This document shows, piece after piece, positions 45,066 through 52,273 of a stretch of DNA of 64,000 bases. Both the position numbers and the translations under genes were made by a program. The stretch is from the NCBI GenBank assembly GCA_000634735.1, contig JFLG01000073.1, positions 1 to 64,000 on the forward strand. The letters run 5' to 3'. Position 1 is the stretch's first letter, and each line of letters begins with the position of its first letter. Under the pieces are notes generated by a model, which made no database searches, was not told the DNA's origin, and saw only the letters and a list, made by a program, of their open reading frames with translations. The stretch comes from Prochlorococcus sp. scB241_528N17. Its GTDB lineage: Bacteria > Cyanobacteriota > Cyanobacteriia > PCC-6307 > Cyanobiaceae.

Positions 45066-45407
45066 ATGATCAAAAGGGTTTTTGCGATATTCACTTTAAC
45101 TTTGCTTTTTCTATTTAGTAGTCCAGTTTACTCATTAGATACTTCTTCTAAGACTCTTGAAAAGTATACTAAAAAGATTTCTAACAAATTCACTAGAACT
45201 TACTGCAACACTACCAAATTCGGTATTTCTTATGAAGGAGCTTTGGCTTTTGCTATTGGAGAGACTAACAAGGAATTTAAAAATAATAAACTAAATAACT
45301 TGATAGATTATTCTCTTCTAAAAAATTCAATAGTTAATGATTTAGAAAATAATTGCCAGGTTTATGATTTTGAAATTAGTAATTTAGAAAATTTAAAATT
45401 TAATTAG
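45066..45407 (+). CDS. Small exported protein
   Basis: A 113-residue protein with a clear signal peptide (IKRVFAIFTLTLLFLFSSPVYS, cleavage near residue 23-25). The mature part has KISNKFTRTYCNTTKFGISYEGALAFAIGETNKEF and one further Cys (NNCQVYDF), which could form a disulfide. It resembles small exported/lumenal cyanobacterial proteins whose function is unknown. Confidence 0.7.
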   Translation: MIKRVFAIFTLTLLFLFSSPVYSLDTSSKTLEKYTKKISNKFTRTYCNTTKFGISYEGALAFAIGETNKEFKNNKLNNLIDYSLLKNSIVNDLENNCQVYDFEISNLENLKFN

Positions 45408-45428
45408 AAAAATGTAATTTTTAAATTT

Positions 45429-45611
45429 TTATTTTTTACCTATCCAATCATTTGGTTTCTCCATCATCCATTCGAAAACACTCTTAGCATCAAGGTTTTT
45501 AGATGCATAAACAAATAAAATTGGAAATATTAAAATTACTGCGCCAATAACTACTAACTCTATTTTACCGATCCCCATCTCAGTTATTGTTAAAGCAAAA
45601 TAATTAATCAT
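45429..45611 (-). CDS. Small membrane protein
   Basis: A 60-residue protein with one membrane segment (IELVVIGAVILIFPILFVYAS) and a C-terminal soluble part LDAKSVFEWMMEKPNDWIGKK. No known family. It is convergent with the exported-protein gene, 21 bases away. Confidence 0.6.
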   Translation of the reverse strand: MINYFALTITEMGIGKIELVVIGAVILIFPILFVYASKNLDAKSVFEWMMEKPNDWIGKK

Positions 45612-45777
45612 TATCTTTATTGAATTGAAGATTTATATCTACATAATTTACAAAAAATTTTAATTCTTTTACTTCTTTATAAAAAATCTTAATTGTTTAT
45701 AGTGAAATATATTTGTATAAAGTACCTATTTTATTGATTAAGAGTTTTTAATAATTTATATAATATAATTCTGTTTG

Positions 45778-45927
45778 ATGGTTATGAATCATGAAATTAT
45801 TATTTTCATACCTATTTTTGTATTATTCATTGGATCTATAGTTTTTACAATTTTAAAAAAAAGAAAAAGATCAGCTAAAAGTATTTATAAATTAATAGAT
45901 GATTTAGAAAAAAAATACATATATTAA
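45778..45927 (+). CDS. Very small membrane protein
   Basis: A 49-residue ORF from ATG 45778 (a second ATG two codons later is also possible). A hydrophobic span (IIIFIPIFVLFIGSIVFTIL) is followed by KKRKRSAKS, fitting the positive-inside rule, and a charged tail DDLEKKYIY. It ends 19 bases before the convergent gene at 45947. Confidence 0.5.
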   Translation: MVMNHEIIIFIPIFVLFIGSIVFTILKKRKRSAKSIYKLIDDLEKKYIY

Positions 45928-45946
45928 TCTTTTTTAGGAGAAAAGT

Positions 45947-46243
45947 TTAATCAAACTCTATACCTACTTCTTCTTTTAAATCTCTCTCCAAATCTGGAAG
46001 ATGAGGCTCAACCCAATGATCTTTGTTATCAATGCCAGCTGCATTTACATAATTCATAATGTGTTTATCGACTTGCTTGTAAAGATCATGCAAATTTAAA
46101 TCCATACGTATAGCATGTGCAATTTCAGAAACTTGTTGTTCTGTTAGACAATGATCTGGATGAAGTAAATCACAACATGGAATTCTCTTCTCAATCAATT
46201 CATTTAGATTGATTTTTATTTCGTAATCTTGATGGACAGTCAT
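45947..46243 (-). CDS. Conserved hypothetical protein
   Basis: A 98-residue acidic soluble protein. It starts MTVHQDYEIKINLNELIEK and has IPCCDLLHPDHCLTEQQVSEIAHAIR with three cysteines and two histidines close together, a possible metal site. The rest is helical (LYKQVDKHIMNYV). I do not recognise the family. Confidence 0.6.
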   Translation of the reverse strand: MTVHQDYEIKINLNELIEKRIPCCDLLHPDHCLTEQQVSEIAHAIRMDLNLHDLYKQVDKHIMNYVNAAGIDNKDHWVEPHLPDLERDLKEEVGIEFD

Positions 46244-46336
46244 TTAATTTATAGCTTTATTATCATTCTAATTATGTTTAAGGTTTTGTATATCTTTAGT
46301 CAAGAAACAAAGTTCTTTAATGCATATACAGTAATT

Positions 46337-46492
46337 TTAAATAAATAGATCTTCCAAATCTTTATACAAATCATCATTCTCTTTTTGGTTTTCTAGATGT
46401 TCATGGTGATCTAGTGAGAGTTCTTTTTTTGAGTTGTAGAAAAGATATCCAAGGGCTCCTAAAAGTAATGTTGTTGGTAAAATCATTAGCAT
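46337..46492 (-). CDS. Small anchored acidic protein
   Basis: A 51-residue ORF from ATG 46492. An N-terminal hydrophobic span (MILPTTLLLGALGYLFY) is followed by a strongly charged tail SLDHHEHLENQKENDDLYKD. It is divergent from the ribbon-helix-helix-like gene and shares its promoter region. Confidence 0.5.
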   Translation of the reverse strand: MLMILPTTLLLGALGYLFYNSKKELSLDHHEHLENQKENDDLYKDLEDLFI

Positions 46493-46502
46493 TTAATTGA
46501 CT

Positions 46503-46544
46503 TATAATGAATATAGTGCAACACTTATTACAGTCAAGTGCTGA
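46503..46544 (+). promoter_or_regulatory. Promoter with inverted-repeat operator before the RHH-like gene
   Basis: A TATAAT -10-like box (46503-46508) is followed by an inverted repeat with arms GCAACACTT (46518-46526) and AAGTGCTGA (46536-46544), 7 of 9 positions paired. The same half-site recurs after the gene. The place just downstream of the probable transcription start suits a repressor. Confidence 0.45.
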
Positions 46545-46562
46545 ACTTTAATTAATCTTTAA

Positions 46563-46961
46563 ATGCCTACCAAGAAAAAAAGAGTTGGTTTTATTCCTAG
46601 AGAAGATGTTATGAGAATAATTGATAAGTTGAGCTTAGAGAACAATTTAAGTAATTCAAAAATAATAAGTATTTTGGTAGAAGAAGCACTTTCTATAAGA
46701 GGTATATTTAACAAAAAAAATGGTAAAGTAACTCAATCATATCAGTTAAATGAATATAATTCACAAAACTTAATTGATAATTCTGGTGACTTTTTAGATA
46801 AAGCAAAACTTTCAATTGATAATAACTTAGGCAAGCATTTTATTCCTAGTAAATCAACCTATTTTAATGAGGAGAATCAGGAGGCTTTTGACTTGCAAAC
46901 TTATAAAAAGTTTTTGTCATTCCTAAAATTTCAGGAAATGATGGATAAATATAACACTTAA
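46563..46961 (+). CDS. Ribbon-helix-helix-like putative DNA-binding protein
   Basis: A 132-residue protein. The N-terminal 45 residues look like a ribbon-helix-helix: KKKRVGFIPREDVMRIIDKL, then NNLSNSKIISILVEEALSIRG, with the S-x-S-K helix start and VEEAL typical of CopG/Arc-type proteins. The rest is hydrophilic and not recognised. It is bracketed by a repeated half-site AAGTGTTG-like sequence, suggesting autoregulation. No toxin-like partner is evident downstream. Confidence 0.6.
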   Translation: MPTKKKRVGFIPREDVMRIIDKLSLENNLSNSKIISILVEEALSIRGIFNKKNGKVTQSYQLNEYNSQNLIDNSGDFLDKAKLSIDNNLGKHFIPSKSTYFNEENQEAFDLQTYKKFLSFLKFQEMMDKYNT

Positions 46962-46970
46962 TAAAGTGTT
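46953..46970. repeat. Inverted repeat at the 3' end of the RHH-like gene
   Basis: AACACTT-AATA-AAGTGTT, a perfect 7-bp stem with 4-base loop, overlaps the stop codon. It extends to AAGTGTTGC, the exact complement of the GCAACACTT half-site at 46518. It lacks a T tract, so it is more likely a binding site or mRNA end structure than a classical terminator. Confidence 0.5.
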
Positions 46971-47088
46971 GCTAGGTGATACACTGTGCGCTAAATTTAA
47001 TTTGTATTTATTAGGAGCTTCGCATATTAAAGTTATTTTTCGACATTTCAAAACCTAAATTCAATTAATCTAAAAAATAATTATTCAT

Positions 47089-47403
47089 ATGAATTCATCT
47101 CTCCCAGTTCCATCTGTAAATCTACTCCCTCCAGACAAGTTATATTGTAATTTTAGTTATTGGAGTTCTTTGTTCTCTCAGGATATGCAAATTTTATGGG
47201 ACAGAGCGCATGGAGTTCCTTTAGAAAAACTGCCCAAAGGAGTTTCTGATATGATTTTTCCGTATTTATTGCTTGCACTCTCAGACTATAAGACTTCGCA
47301 AATAAATAAAATGAATGGAATAGGATTAGACAATCTATTAAGTCTTTGGTTTGATAAATACTTATTAAATAAAAATGGTTACTTCGAGCTAATTAAAAAA
47401 TAA
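47089..47403 (+). CDS. Conserved hypothetical protein
   Basis: A 104-residue soluble protein with a helical look: LLPPDKLYCNFSYWSSLFSQDMQILWDRAHGVPLEKLPKG as its most distinctive part (key residues SYW, WDRAHG). It has no signal peptide. I do not recognise the family. Start ATG 47089. Confidence 0.6.
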   Translation: MNSSLPVPSVNLLPPDKLYCNFSYWSSLFSQDMQILWDRAHGVPLEKLPKGVSDMIFPYLLLALSDYKTSQINKMNGIGLDNLLSLWFDKYLLNKNGYFELIKK

Positions 47404-47530
47404 TATTTAAAATTAGCTAATAATATCCAATTTGATTGATATAAAAATTTATTACGTTTAAAAAATTTTTAAGTGATTCTTTCCTAATTGGCACATCAAT
47501 AGTCTTGCTATAAATATATTAAAAGGTTTG

Positions 47531-47626
47531 ATGATGAATTCTTTAAATTTCTTTTTAGCGAATATGTGTACTGTCGTTTTGATAATGCAAATCAGGAGAG
47601 ATATAAAATTAAGAAACGCACGATAA
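47531..47626 (+). CDS. Possible 31-residue peptide, first of a coupled pair
   Basis: An ATGATG start at 47531 gives a 31-residue peptide with a short hydrophobic part (NFFLANMCTVVLIMQI) and a basic tail (RRDIKLRNAR). Its TAA overlaps the ATG of the next micro-ORF (TAATG). The coupling supports translation, but the size makes it uncertain. Confidence 0.35.
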   Translation: MMNSLNFFLANMCTVVLIMQIRRDIKLRNAR

Positions 47627-47697
47627 TGAAATTTAATTCAAAAACCCTAAGCTTGATATTAAATCTGTTATTTTGCTTGTTTATATTTATTATTTAA
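47626..47697 (+). CDS. Possible 23-residue membrane peptide
   Basis: It starts at the TAATG overlap with the preceding micro-ORF. It encodes MKFNSKTLSLILNLLFCLFI then FII: a short basic N-terminus and one hydrophobic span. It may be a coupled small membrane peptide or chance. Confidence 0.3.
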   Translation: MKFNSKTLSLILNLLFCLFIFII

Positions 47698-47805
47698 TTT
47701 TTTAGGCTTTATTAATTAATTTTCAAAAAATTCAAAAGTTAATTTTATATTTTGGTTGACTTTTATTGTTAGTGCGATGATAATACCAAAAATAATTTTT
47801 TAATT

Positions 47806-47979
47806 GTGAATCTTCTTTCAGATACTTTTGATGATTTTGTTGATGATCTACTTTCATCCGATGTTAATTTGTTGAGAGGGGAACTTGATTTGCTGCTTAT
47901 GCAGGATTTATTTAATTCAACAGATTTGAAGTGTATTAATAAAACTGAAATTGAAGATAACGAATCATTAGCTGCTTAA
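47806..47979 (+). CDS. Small acidic protein
   Basis: A 57-residue ORF starting at GTG 47806. The product is very acidic (LLSDTFDDFVDDLLSSDVNL, then KTEIEDNESLAA) and leucine-rich, so it is unlikely to be a random AT-rich frame. The function is unknown. Another micro-ORF follows 6 bases later. Confidence 0.5.
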   Translation: MNLLSDTFDDFVDDLLSSDVNLLRGELDLLLMQDLFNSTDLKCINKTEIEDNESLAA

Positions 47980-47985
47980 TTTTTT

Positions 47986-48090
47986 ATGAAATATTTTTAT
48001 GAAAAGTTTTGGATCCCAGTTTTTGGATATATTTTATCAAAATTTGTTTTTTTAATAGAAGGTAAAAAGCAAGATTCTAAAAAAAAATAA
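47986..48090 (+). CDS. Small 34-residue membrane-type peptide
   Basis: ATG 47986 opens a peptide with aromatic hydrophobic stretch (YFYEKFWIPVFGYILSKFVF) and a lysine-rich end (GKKQDSKKK). It lies 6 bases after the acidic small protein gene and is probably in the same transcript. Confidence 0.45.
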   Translation: MKYFYEKFWIPVFGYILSKFVFLIEGKKQDSKKK

Positions 48091-48236
48091 AATAGATTAA
48101 TTACTTTTTGTCTTCATAAAGTATTTTTAATTACATAATTTAAGTCAATATATTTTGATAACAACAAAATTTGTGCTTTAAATTTACGAATATATGCATG
48201 GTTGAAATGTACATAATTGCTTTTTAGCAAATTAAA

Positions 48237-48416
48237 ATGAACAAAAATAATATTTTAAAGCCATATACAGTGCATTACCGTGATTTTCAAAATATAAGAT
48301 TAGAAAACTGTTTTTATGCTTTTGACGCTTACGAGGCTAGAACATTAGCAATGGAATTTAATAAGTATATAAATGAGCATCCAAACAGTATAGATCTTAT
48401 AAGATGCGAAAAATGA
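48237..48416 (+). CDS. Small hypothetical protein
   Basis: A 59-residue ORF from ATG 48237. It reads LKPYTVHYRDFQNIRLENCF, then YAFDAYEARTLAMEFNKYIN and HPNSIDLIRCEK. The amino-acid mix is protein-like with alternating beta then helix (a small fold resembling phage-type or ribbon proteins is possible). It is convergent with urtE. Confidence 0.6.
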   Translation: MNKNNILKPYTVHYRDFQNIRLENCFYAFDAYEARTLAMEFNKYINEHPNSIDLIRCEK

Positions 48417-48450
48417 ATACTTATTTTTATTAATCTAAAATAATAATCTT

Positions 48451-49161
48451 TTAAACACTCAAGAATTTATCAATAACCGCTTGACTTAACTCACTAGTAT
48501 TTCCGCTAGCGACAATACCCCCACGTTGCATCGCATAATATCTATTGGCTTGTCTTACAAAATGCAAATGTTGTTCAACTAATAAAACACCAATTCCTGT
48601 ATCTCTAATTATCTGGTTAATTGCATTTTCAATATCTAAAACTATATTTGGCTGAATACCTTCCGTTGGTTCGTCAAGCAATAGAAGTTGAGGTTTGCCT
48701 AGCAATGCCCTTGCAATAGCTAATTGCTGTTGTTGTCCTCCACTAAGATCTCCTCCTTTCCTTTGAAGAAAATCTTTAAGGATTGGGAAGAGATCATAGA
48801 TAAATGGATCTATTTTCTTGTTCTTAGATAATCCACCCGGTAGAGACTCCATCCCTAACATAAGATTCTCTTCAACTGATAGGTATGGAATAATTTCTCT
48901 CCCTTGAGGGACGTAAGCCATTCCTTTCCTAGCCCTCTGATGAGGTGCTTTTCTGTTGATATTTTCACCAATCAAATAAATATCTCCTTTTTTTTGTTTT
49001 AACAAACCAATTAGTGATTTCAATAAAGTTGTTTTGCCAACTCCATTTCTTCCAATCAAACAAACCATTTCTCCTGATTTAACGTTTAAATCTACATCTC
49101 TAAGAATATGACTCTCGCCATAATAAGTATTTAAGGATTTTATTTCGAGTAAATTTTCCAT
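48451..49161 (-). CDS. urtE: Urea ABC transporter ATP-binding subunit UrtE
   Basis: A 236-residue ABC ATPase of the LivF group. N-terminus NTYYGESHILRDVDL, Walker A GRNGVGKTTLLKSLIG, then GMAYVPQGREIIPYLSVEENL, signature LSGGQQQQLAIARAL, Walker B LLLLDEPTEGIQP. The GIQPNIV after Walker B and YVPQGREIIP are typical of UrtE. It is last in the urtABCDE operon, with 2 bases to urtD. Confidence 0.95.
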   Translation of the reverse strand: MENLLEIKSLNTYYGESHILRDVDLNVKSGEMVCLIGRNGVGKTTLLKSLIGLLKQKKGDIYLIGENINRKAPHQRARKGMAYVPQGREIIPYLSVEENLMLGMESLPGGLSKNKKIDPFIYDLFPILKDFLQRKGGDLSGGQQQQLAIARALLGKPQLLLLDEPTEGIQPNIVLDIENAINQIIRDTGIGVLLVEQHLHFVRQANRYYAMQRGGIVASGNTSELSQAVIDKFLSV

Positions 49162-49163
49162 AA

Positions 49164-49913
49164 CTAGTCTTCAGGTCTTCCTAAATAAACATCAATAACT
49201 TTTTTGTCTTTTTGTATGGTTTCCATTGTTCCCTCACATAATACTGTGCCTTGATTTAATACTGAAACATTACTATCAAGTCTTCTTATAAATTCCATAT
49301 CGTGATCAATTACCACTACAGTATTTTCGCCTGATAAAGATTTTAATAAATCAGCTGTAAGATCTGTTTCTTCATCAGTTAAACCAGCAACAGGTTCATC
49401 TACTAACATTAAATCTGGCTTCTGTCCTACTAACATGGCTATCTCGAGCCATTGTTTTTGGCCATGAGATAAAGACCCAGCTTTAGAATCAACTTTTTGA
49501 GCTAAATTAACAATCTTCATAAGACGATCAATCTCAGTAAGCTGCTCATCTTTAATATTTTTATTTATAAGGTTTAAGGGACTTTTAGGAGTTGTCACCG
49601 AAATTTCAAGATTTTCTTTAACCGTTAGATTTTCAAAGATTCTTGGACTTTGGAACTTTCTTCCAACTCCAAGTCTGGCTATTTTATGTTCCTTTCTACC
49701 TACTAAAGATTTCCCTTTAAAAATTACTTCACCTTTTGTTGGCTTAACCTTTCCAGTTATTACATCAAGAAATGTTGTTTTACCTGCGCCATTGGGTCCT
49801 ATTACAGCTCTTAATTCTCCTTTCTTTAAATTTAAATTAAGTTTGTTGAGAGCTAAAAAACCCTCGAAACTAACAGTAATATCTATTAAATTTAGAAGAT
49901 CCTTATTACTCAT
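49164..49913 (-). CDS. urtD: Urea ABC transporter ATP-binding subunit UrtD
   Basis: A 249-residue ABC ATPase of the LivG group. Features: ITVSFEGFLALNKLNLNLKKG, Walker A GPNGAGKTTFLDVITGKVKP, GVGRKFQSPRIFENLTVKEN, SLSHGQKQWLEIAMLV (signature variant LSHGQKQWLE typical of UrtD) and LMLVDEPVAGLTDEET. It overlaps urtC by 8 bases. Confidence 0.95.
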   Translation of the reverse strand: MSNKDLLNLIDITVSFEGFLALNKLNLNLKKGELRAVIGPNGAGKTTFLDVITGKVKPTKGEVIFKGKSLVGRKEHKIARLGVGRKFQSPRIFENLTVKENLEISVTTPKSPLNLINKNIKDEQLTEIDRLMKIVNLAQKVDSKAGSLSHGQKQWLEIAMLVGQKPDLMLVDEPVAGLTDEETDLTADLLKSLSGENTVVVIDHDMEFIRRLDSNVSVLNQGTVLCEGTMETIQKDKKVIDVYLGRPED

Positions 49914-51036
49914 TATCCCCCTCCTTATTGTTAACTTCTAAGCTTGGATAGGTTTCAATTTTTCTTTTCAACCCAAATCTTTGAAGAAGATTCCTAGGAC
50001 CATCTCCTTGAATCCATCCTAAAACTCCTTCTGGCAGAGCTGTTACAACTAAGATAAATAACCCTCCTTGAATAAACATCCAGCTAGCAGGTAAAGCTTC
50101 ACTTACAAGACTTTTTGCATAGTTTATGAAAACTGCTCCTAGTATTGCTCCCAATAATGTTCCTCTTCCTCCAACAGCAACCCATATAACCATTTCTATA
50201 GAAAAGGGAACCGTCATAAATTGAGGGGATACTATTCCAGACTGAACGGTATATAAAGCTCCCGAAATTCCTGCGAGACCTCCAGCAATAGAAAATATTA
50301 TCGTCTTAAATATAACAGGGTTGTATCCTGTAAACCTAACTCTTGGTTCATCATCTCGTATTCCTATAAGGATATTTCCAAATCTTCCTTTAACTACCCA
50401 CTTTGCAAAAAACCATGCAGCTATTACTAGTATGGCGGTTATCCAAAAGAATATTCTTTGCATGGACTCAGACCCTACCATCTGACCAAATAGTTGTGTT
50501 ACATCCGTTTTTAATCCATTTGTTCCATTTATAAGTTTTTGTTGTCCATTAAAAAAGTTAAAGAATACAAGCAGAGAAGCTTGGGTAAGTATAGAAAAAT
50601 AAACCCCTTTGATTCTATTCCTGAAAACAAGAAATCCAATTAATCCTGCAACCAATGCTGGAATTACCCAGATAGCTAAGAAGGTAAAAACAGGCGATCT
50701 AAACGGTTCCCAGAAAAAAGGTAATTTTTCAACACCATATAAAGCAAAAAATTCAGGAATATTATTTGGAAATTCAGAGGAGCTGGTTATTTGTAAATAC
50801 ATTGCTGCACAATATCCACCTAGTGCAAAAAATATACCTTGTCCAAGACTTAGTAAACCTGTATATCCCCAAATAAGATCAACACCAAGTGCAACTATGG
50901 ATAAGGACAAGTATCTTCCTAAGAGGTTTAGTCTAAATACAGGGAGTAGAGTTGGTGCTGCAATAATTAAGGCTATTAATATTATCCAGAATGATAATAC
51001 TATTTTTTTATCAAATTTAATTTTACTTAAGGACAT
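49906..51036 (-). CDS. urtC: Urea ABC transporter permease UrtC
   Basis: A 376-residue polytopic LivM-type permease. Distinctive: VDLIWGYTGLLSLGQGIFFALGGYCAAMYL near residues 52-80, GVYFSILTQA, then RDDEPRVRFTGYNPV and MVIWVAVGGRGTLLGAILGAVFINYAKS. These loops are the family EAA-like contact region. It overlaps urtD by 8 bases and urtB by one base, so the permease genes are coupled. Confidence 0.95.
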   Translation of the reverse strand: MSLSKIKFDKKIVLSFWIILIALIIAAPTLLPVFRLNLLGRYLSLSIVALGVDLIWGYTGLLSLGQGIFFALGGYCAAMYLQITSSSEFPNNIPEFFALYGVEKLPFFWEPFRSPVFTFLAIWVIPALVAGLIGFLVFRNRIKGVYFSILTQASLLVFFNFFNGQQKLINGTNGLKTDVTQLFGQMVGSESMQRIFFWITAILVIAAWFFAKWVVKGRFGNILIGIRDDEPRVRFTGYNPVIFKTIIFSIAGGLAGISGALYTVQSGIVSPQFMTVPFSIEMVIWVAVGGRGTLLGAILGAVFINYAKSLVSEALPASWMFIQGGLFILVVTALPEGVLGWIQGDGPRNLLQRFGLKRKIETYPSLEVNNKEGDNE

Positions 51037-52190
51037 TAGTTTTCAACCATCCTTCCTTTTTGAGGAAATAAACCTGTAGGTTTAAATTGTAAAAATATAA
51101 CAATTAGTGCAAATATCATTACTCTTGCCATACTTGTGGTCGCAAAAAAGTTAATTGTGTTTGATAAAGGTAAAGGCATATCTGGCCATATTGATAAGAG
51201 CCTGCCAGCTCCAATTAAATCTGTCATTATTCCTATTCCAAATGAAGCAAGTACTGTTCCTAATAAATTTCCTACTCCTCCCAGCACTACAACCATAAAA
51301 CAACCAACTATATAGTTTCCGCCAACATTAGGTCCTACAGAACCTAAAAGAGATACTGCTACCCCAGCAACTCCGGCTAAGCCAGATCCAATCCCAAAAG
51401 TAATTATATCCACTTTTTCAGTAGATATACCAAGACAATCACTCATTTGTCGGTTCTGAGTAACTGCTCTTATACGCATCCCCCAAGCACTTTGATTAAG
51501 AAATAATGTTATTGCTATTACAGAGATTAGAGTAATGACAATTATCATTAATCTTGTTTTAGGAAATGCAGTGCCAATAATTTCAACTTGACCTCTCATC
51601 CATGAGGGTGCTGTTACATCAACATTTCGAGCGCTTGCTCTACTAAGTTTGCTTACAGAGGATGAGATTACGCTACCTGTCAGGACCCCAGTTAAAGCAG
51701 CAAATATCCAAGAACTAAATTTAAAATATTTGAAATTTATTGATTCTTTTATTTTTGAAGGGAACGTTGTTGGTAAGAATAAACCAATTAACAGACTTAT
51801 AACTAGACCGGTCCCATAGGCTAAAGGTACACTTCTGACAAATTGTTGAAGAATTAAGCTTACGCCCCAAGTTGCGAGAAGTGTTTCTAGTGGACTACCA
51901 TAAAGCTTTCTTATTATAGTTTTTTCAAGGAGGATGCCTACTACTCCACTAACAATAAAAGCAAGGAAAATAGAAACTATTATGTACGAATTGTAGAAAG
52001 GTTTTAATATAGGTAATTTGAAAATTAATTGTGTTACATATGTTGTGTAAGCCCCAAGCATCATAAGTTCTCCATGGGCAAGATTTATTACACCCATAAG
52101 ACCAAAAACAATTGCTAGACCTAATGCAGCAACTAGTAGTACAGATCCGATTGCAACACCATTAAAAAGACTATCGAGAAGTAACTCCAA
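51036..52190 (-). CDS. urtB: Urea ABC transporter permease UrtB
   Basis: A 384-residue LivH-type permease. Features: NGVAIGSVLLVAALGLAIVFGLMGVINLAHGELMMLGAY at the N-terminus, LLATWGVSLILQQFVR, RAVTQNRQMSDCLGI, FGIGSGLAGVAGVA and CFMVVVLGGVGNLLGTVLAS. It forms the channel with UrtC. It lies 83 bases after urtA, a spacer holding a strong hairpin. Confidence 0.95.
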   Translation of the reverse strand: MELLLDSLFNGVAIGSVLLVAALGLAIVFGLMGVINLAHGELMMLGAYTTYVTQLIFKLPILKPFYNSYIIVSIFLAFIVSGVVGILLEKTIIRKLYGSPLETLLATWGVSLILQQFVRSVPLAYGTGLVISLLIGLFLPTTFPSKIKESINFKYFKFSSWIFAALTGVLTGSVISSSVSKLSRASARNVDVTAPSWMRGQVEIIGTAFPKTRLMIIVITLISVIAITLFLNQSAWGMRIRAVTQNRQMSDCLGISTEKVDIITFGIGSGLAGVAGVAVSLLGSVGPNVGGNYIVGCFMVVVLGGVGNLLGTVLASFGIGIMTDLIGAGRLLSIWPDMPLPLSNTINFFATTSMARVMIFALIVIFLQFKPTGLFPQKGRMVEN

Positions 52191-52218
52191 TTTAAAAAAA
52201 GAAAATATTTGATTATAT

Positions 52219-52252
52219 AAAATAAAAGGAGGCGTTAACCTCCTTTTATTTT
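52219..52252. terminator. Strong hairpin between urtA and urtB (attenuator or partial terminator)
   Basis: Perfect 14-bp arms AAAATAAAAGGAGG (52219-52232) and CCTCCTTTTATTTT (52239-52252) with a 6-base loop. Its A/T ends allow U-rich 3' ends on the minus strand. Lying between the binding-protein gene and the permease genes, it fits the common way of making more binding protein than permease, by partial termination or mRNA protection. Confidence 0.75.
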
Positions 52253-52273
52253 GAAGTATAGGTTTTAATTAGA

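Noticed and set aside
46563-46961. Toxin-antitoxin system based on the RHH-like gene
   Set aside because: No toxin-like gene overlaps or follows it; the next gene is 127 bases away and unrelated in appearance.
39000-48400. Mobile genomic island with integrase or tRNA attachment site
   Set aside because: The region looks accessory in content, but I see no tRNA gene, integrase, transposase or direct repeats at its ends.
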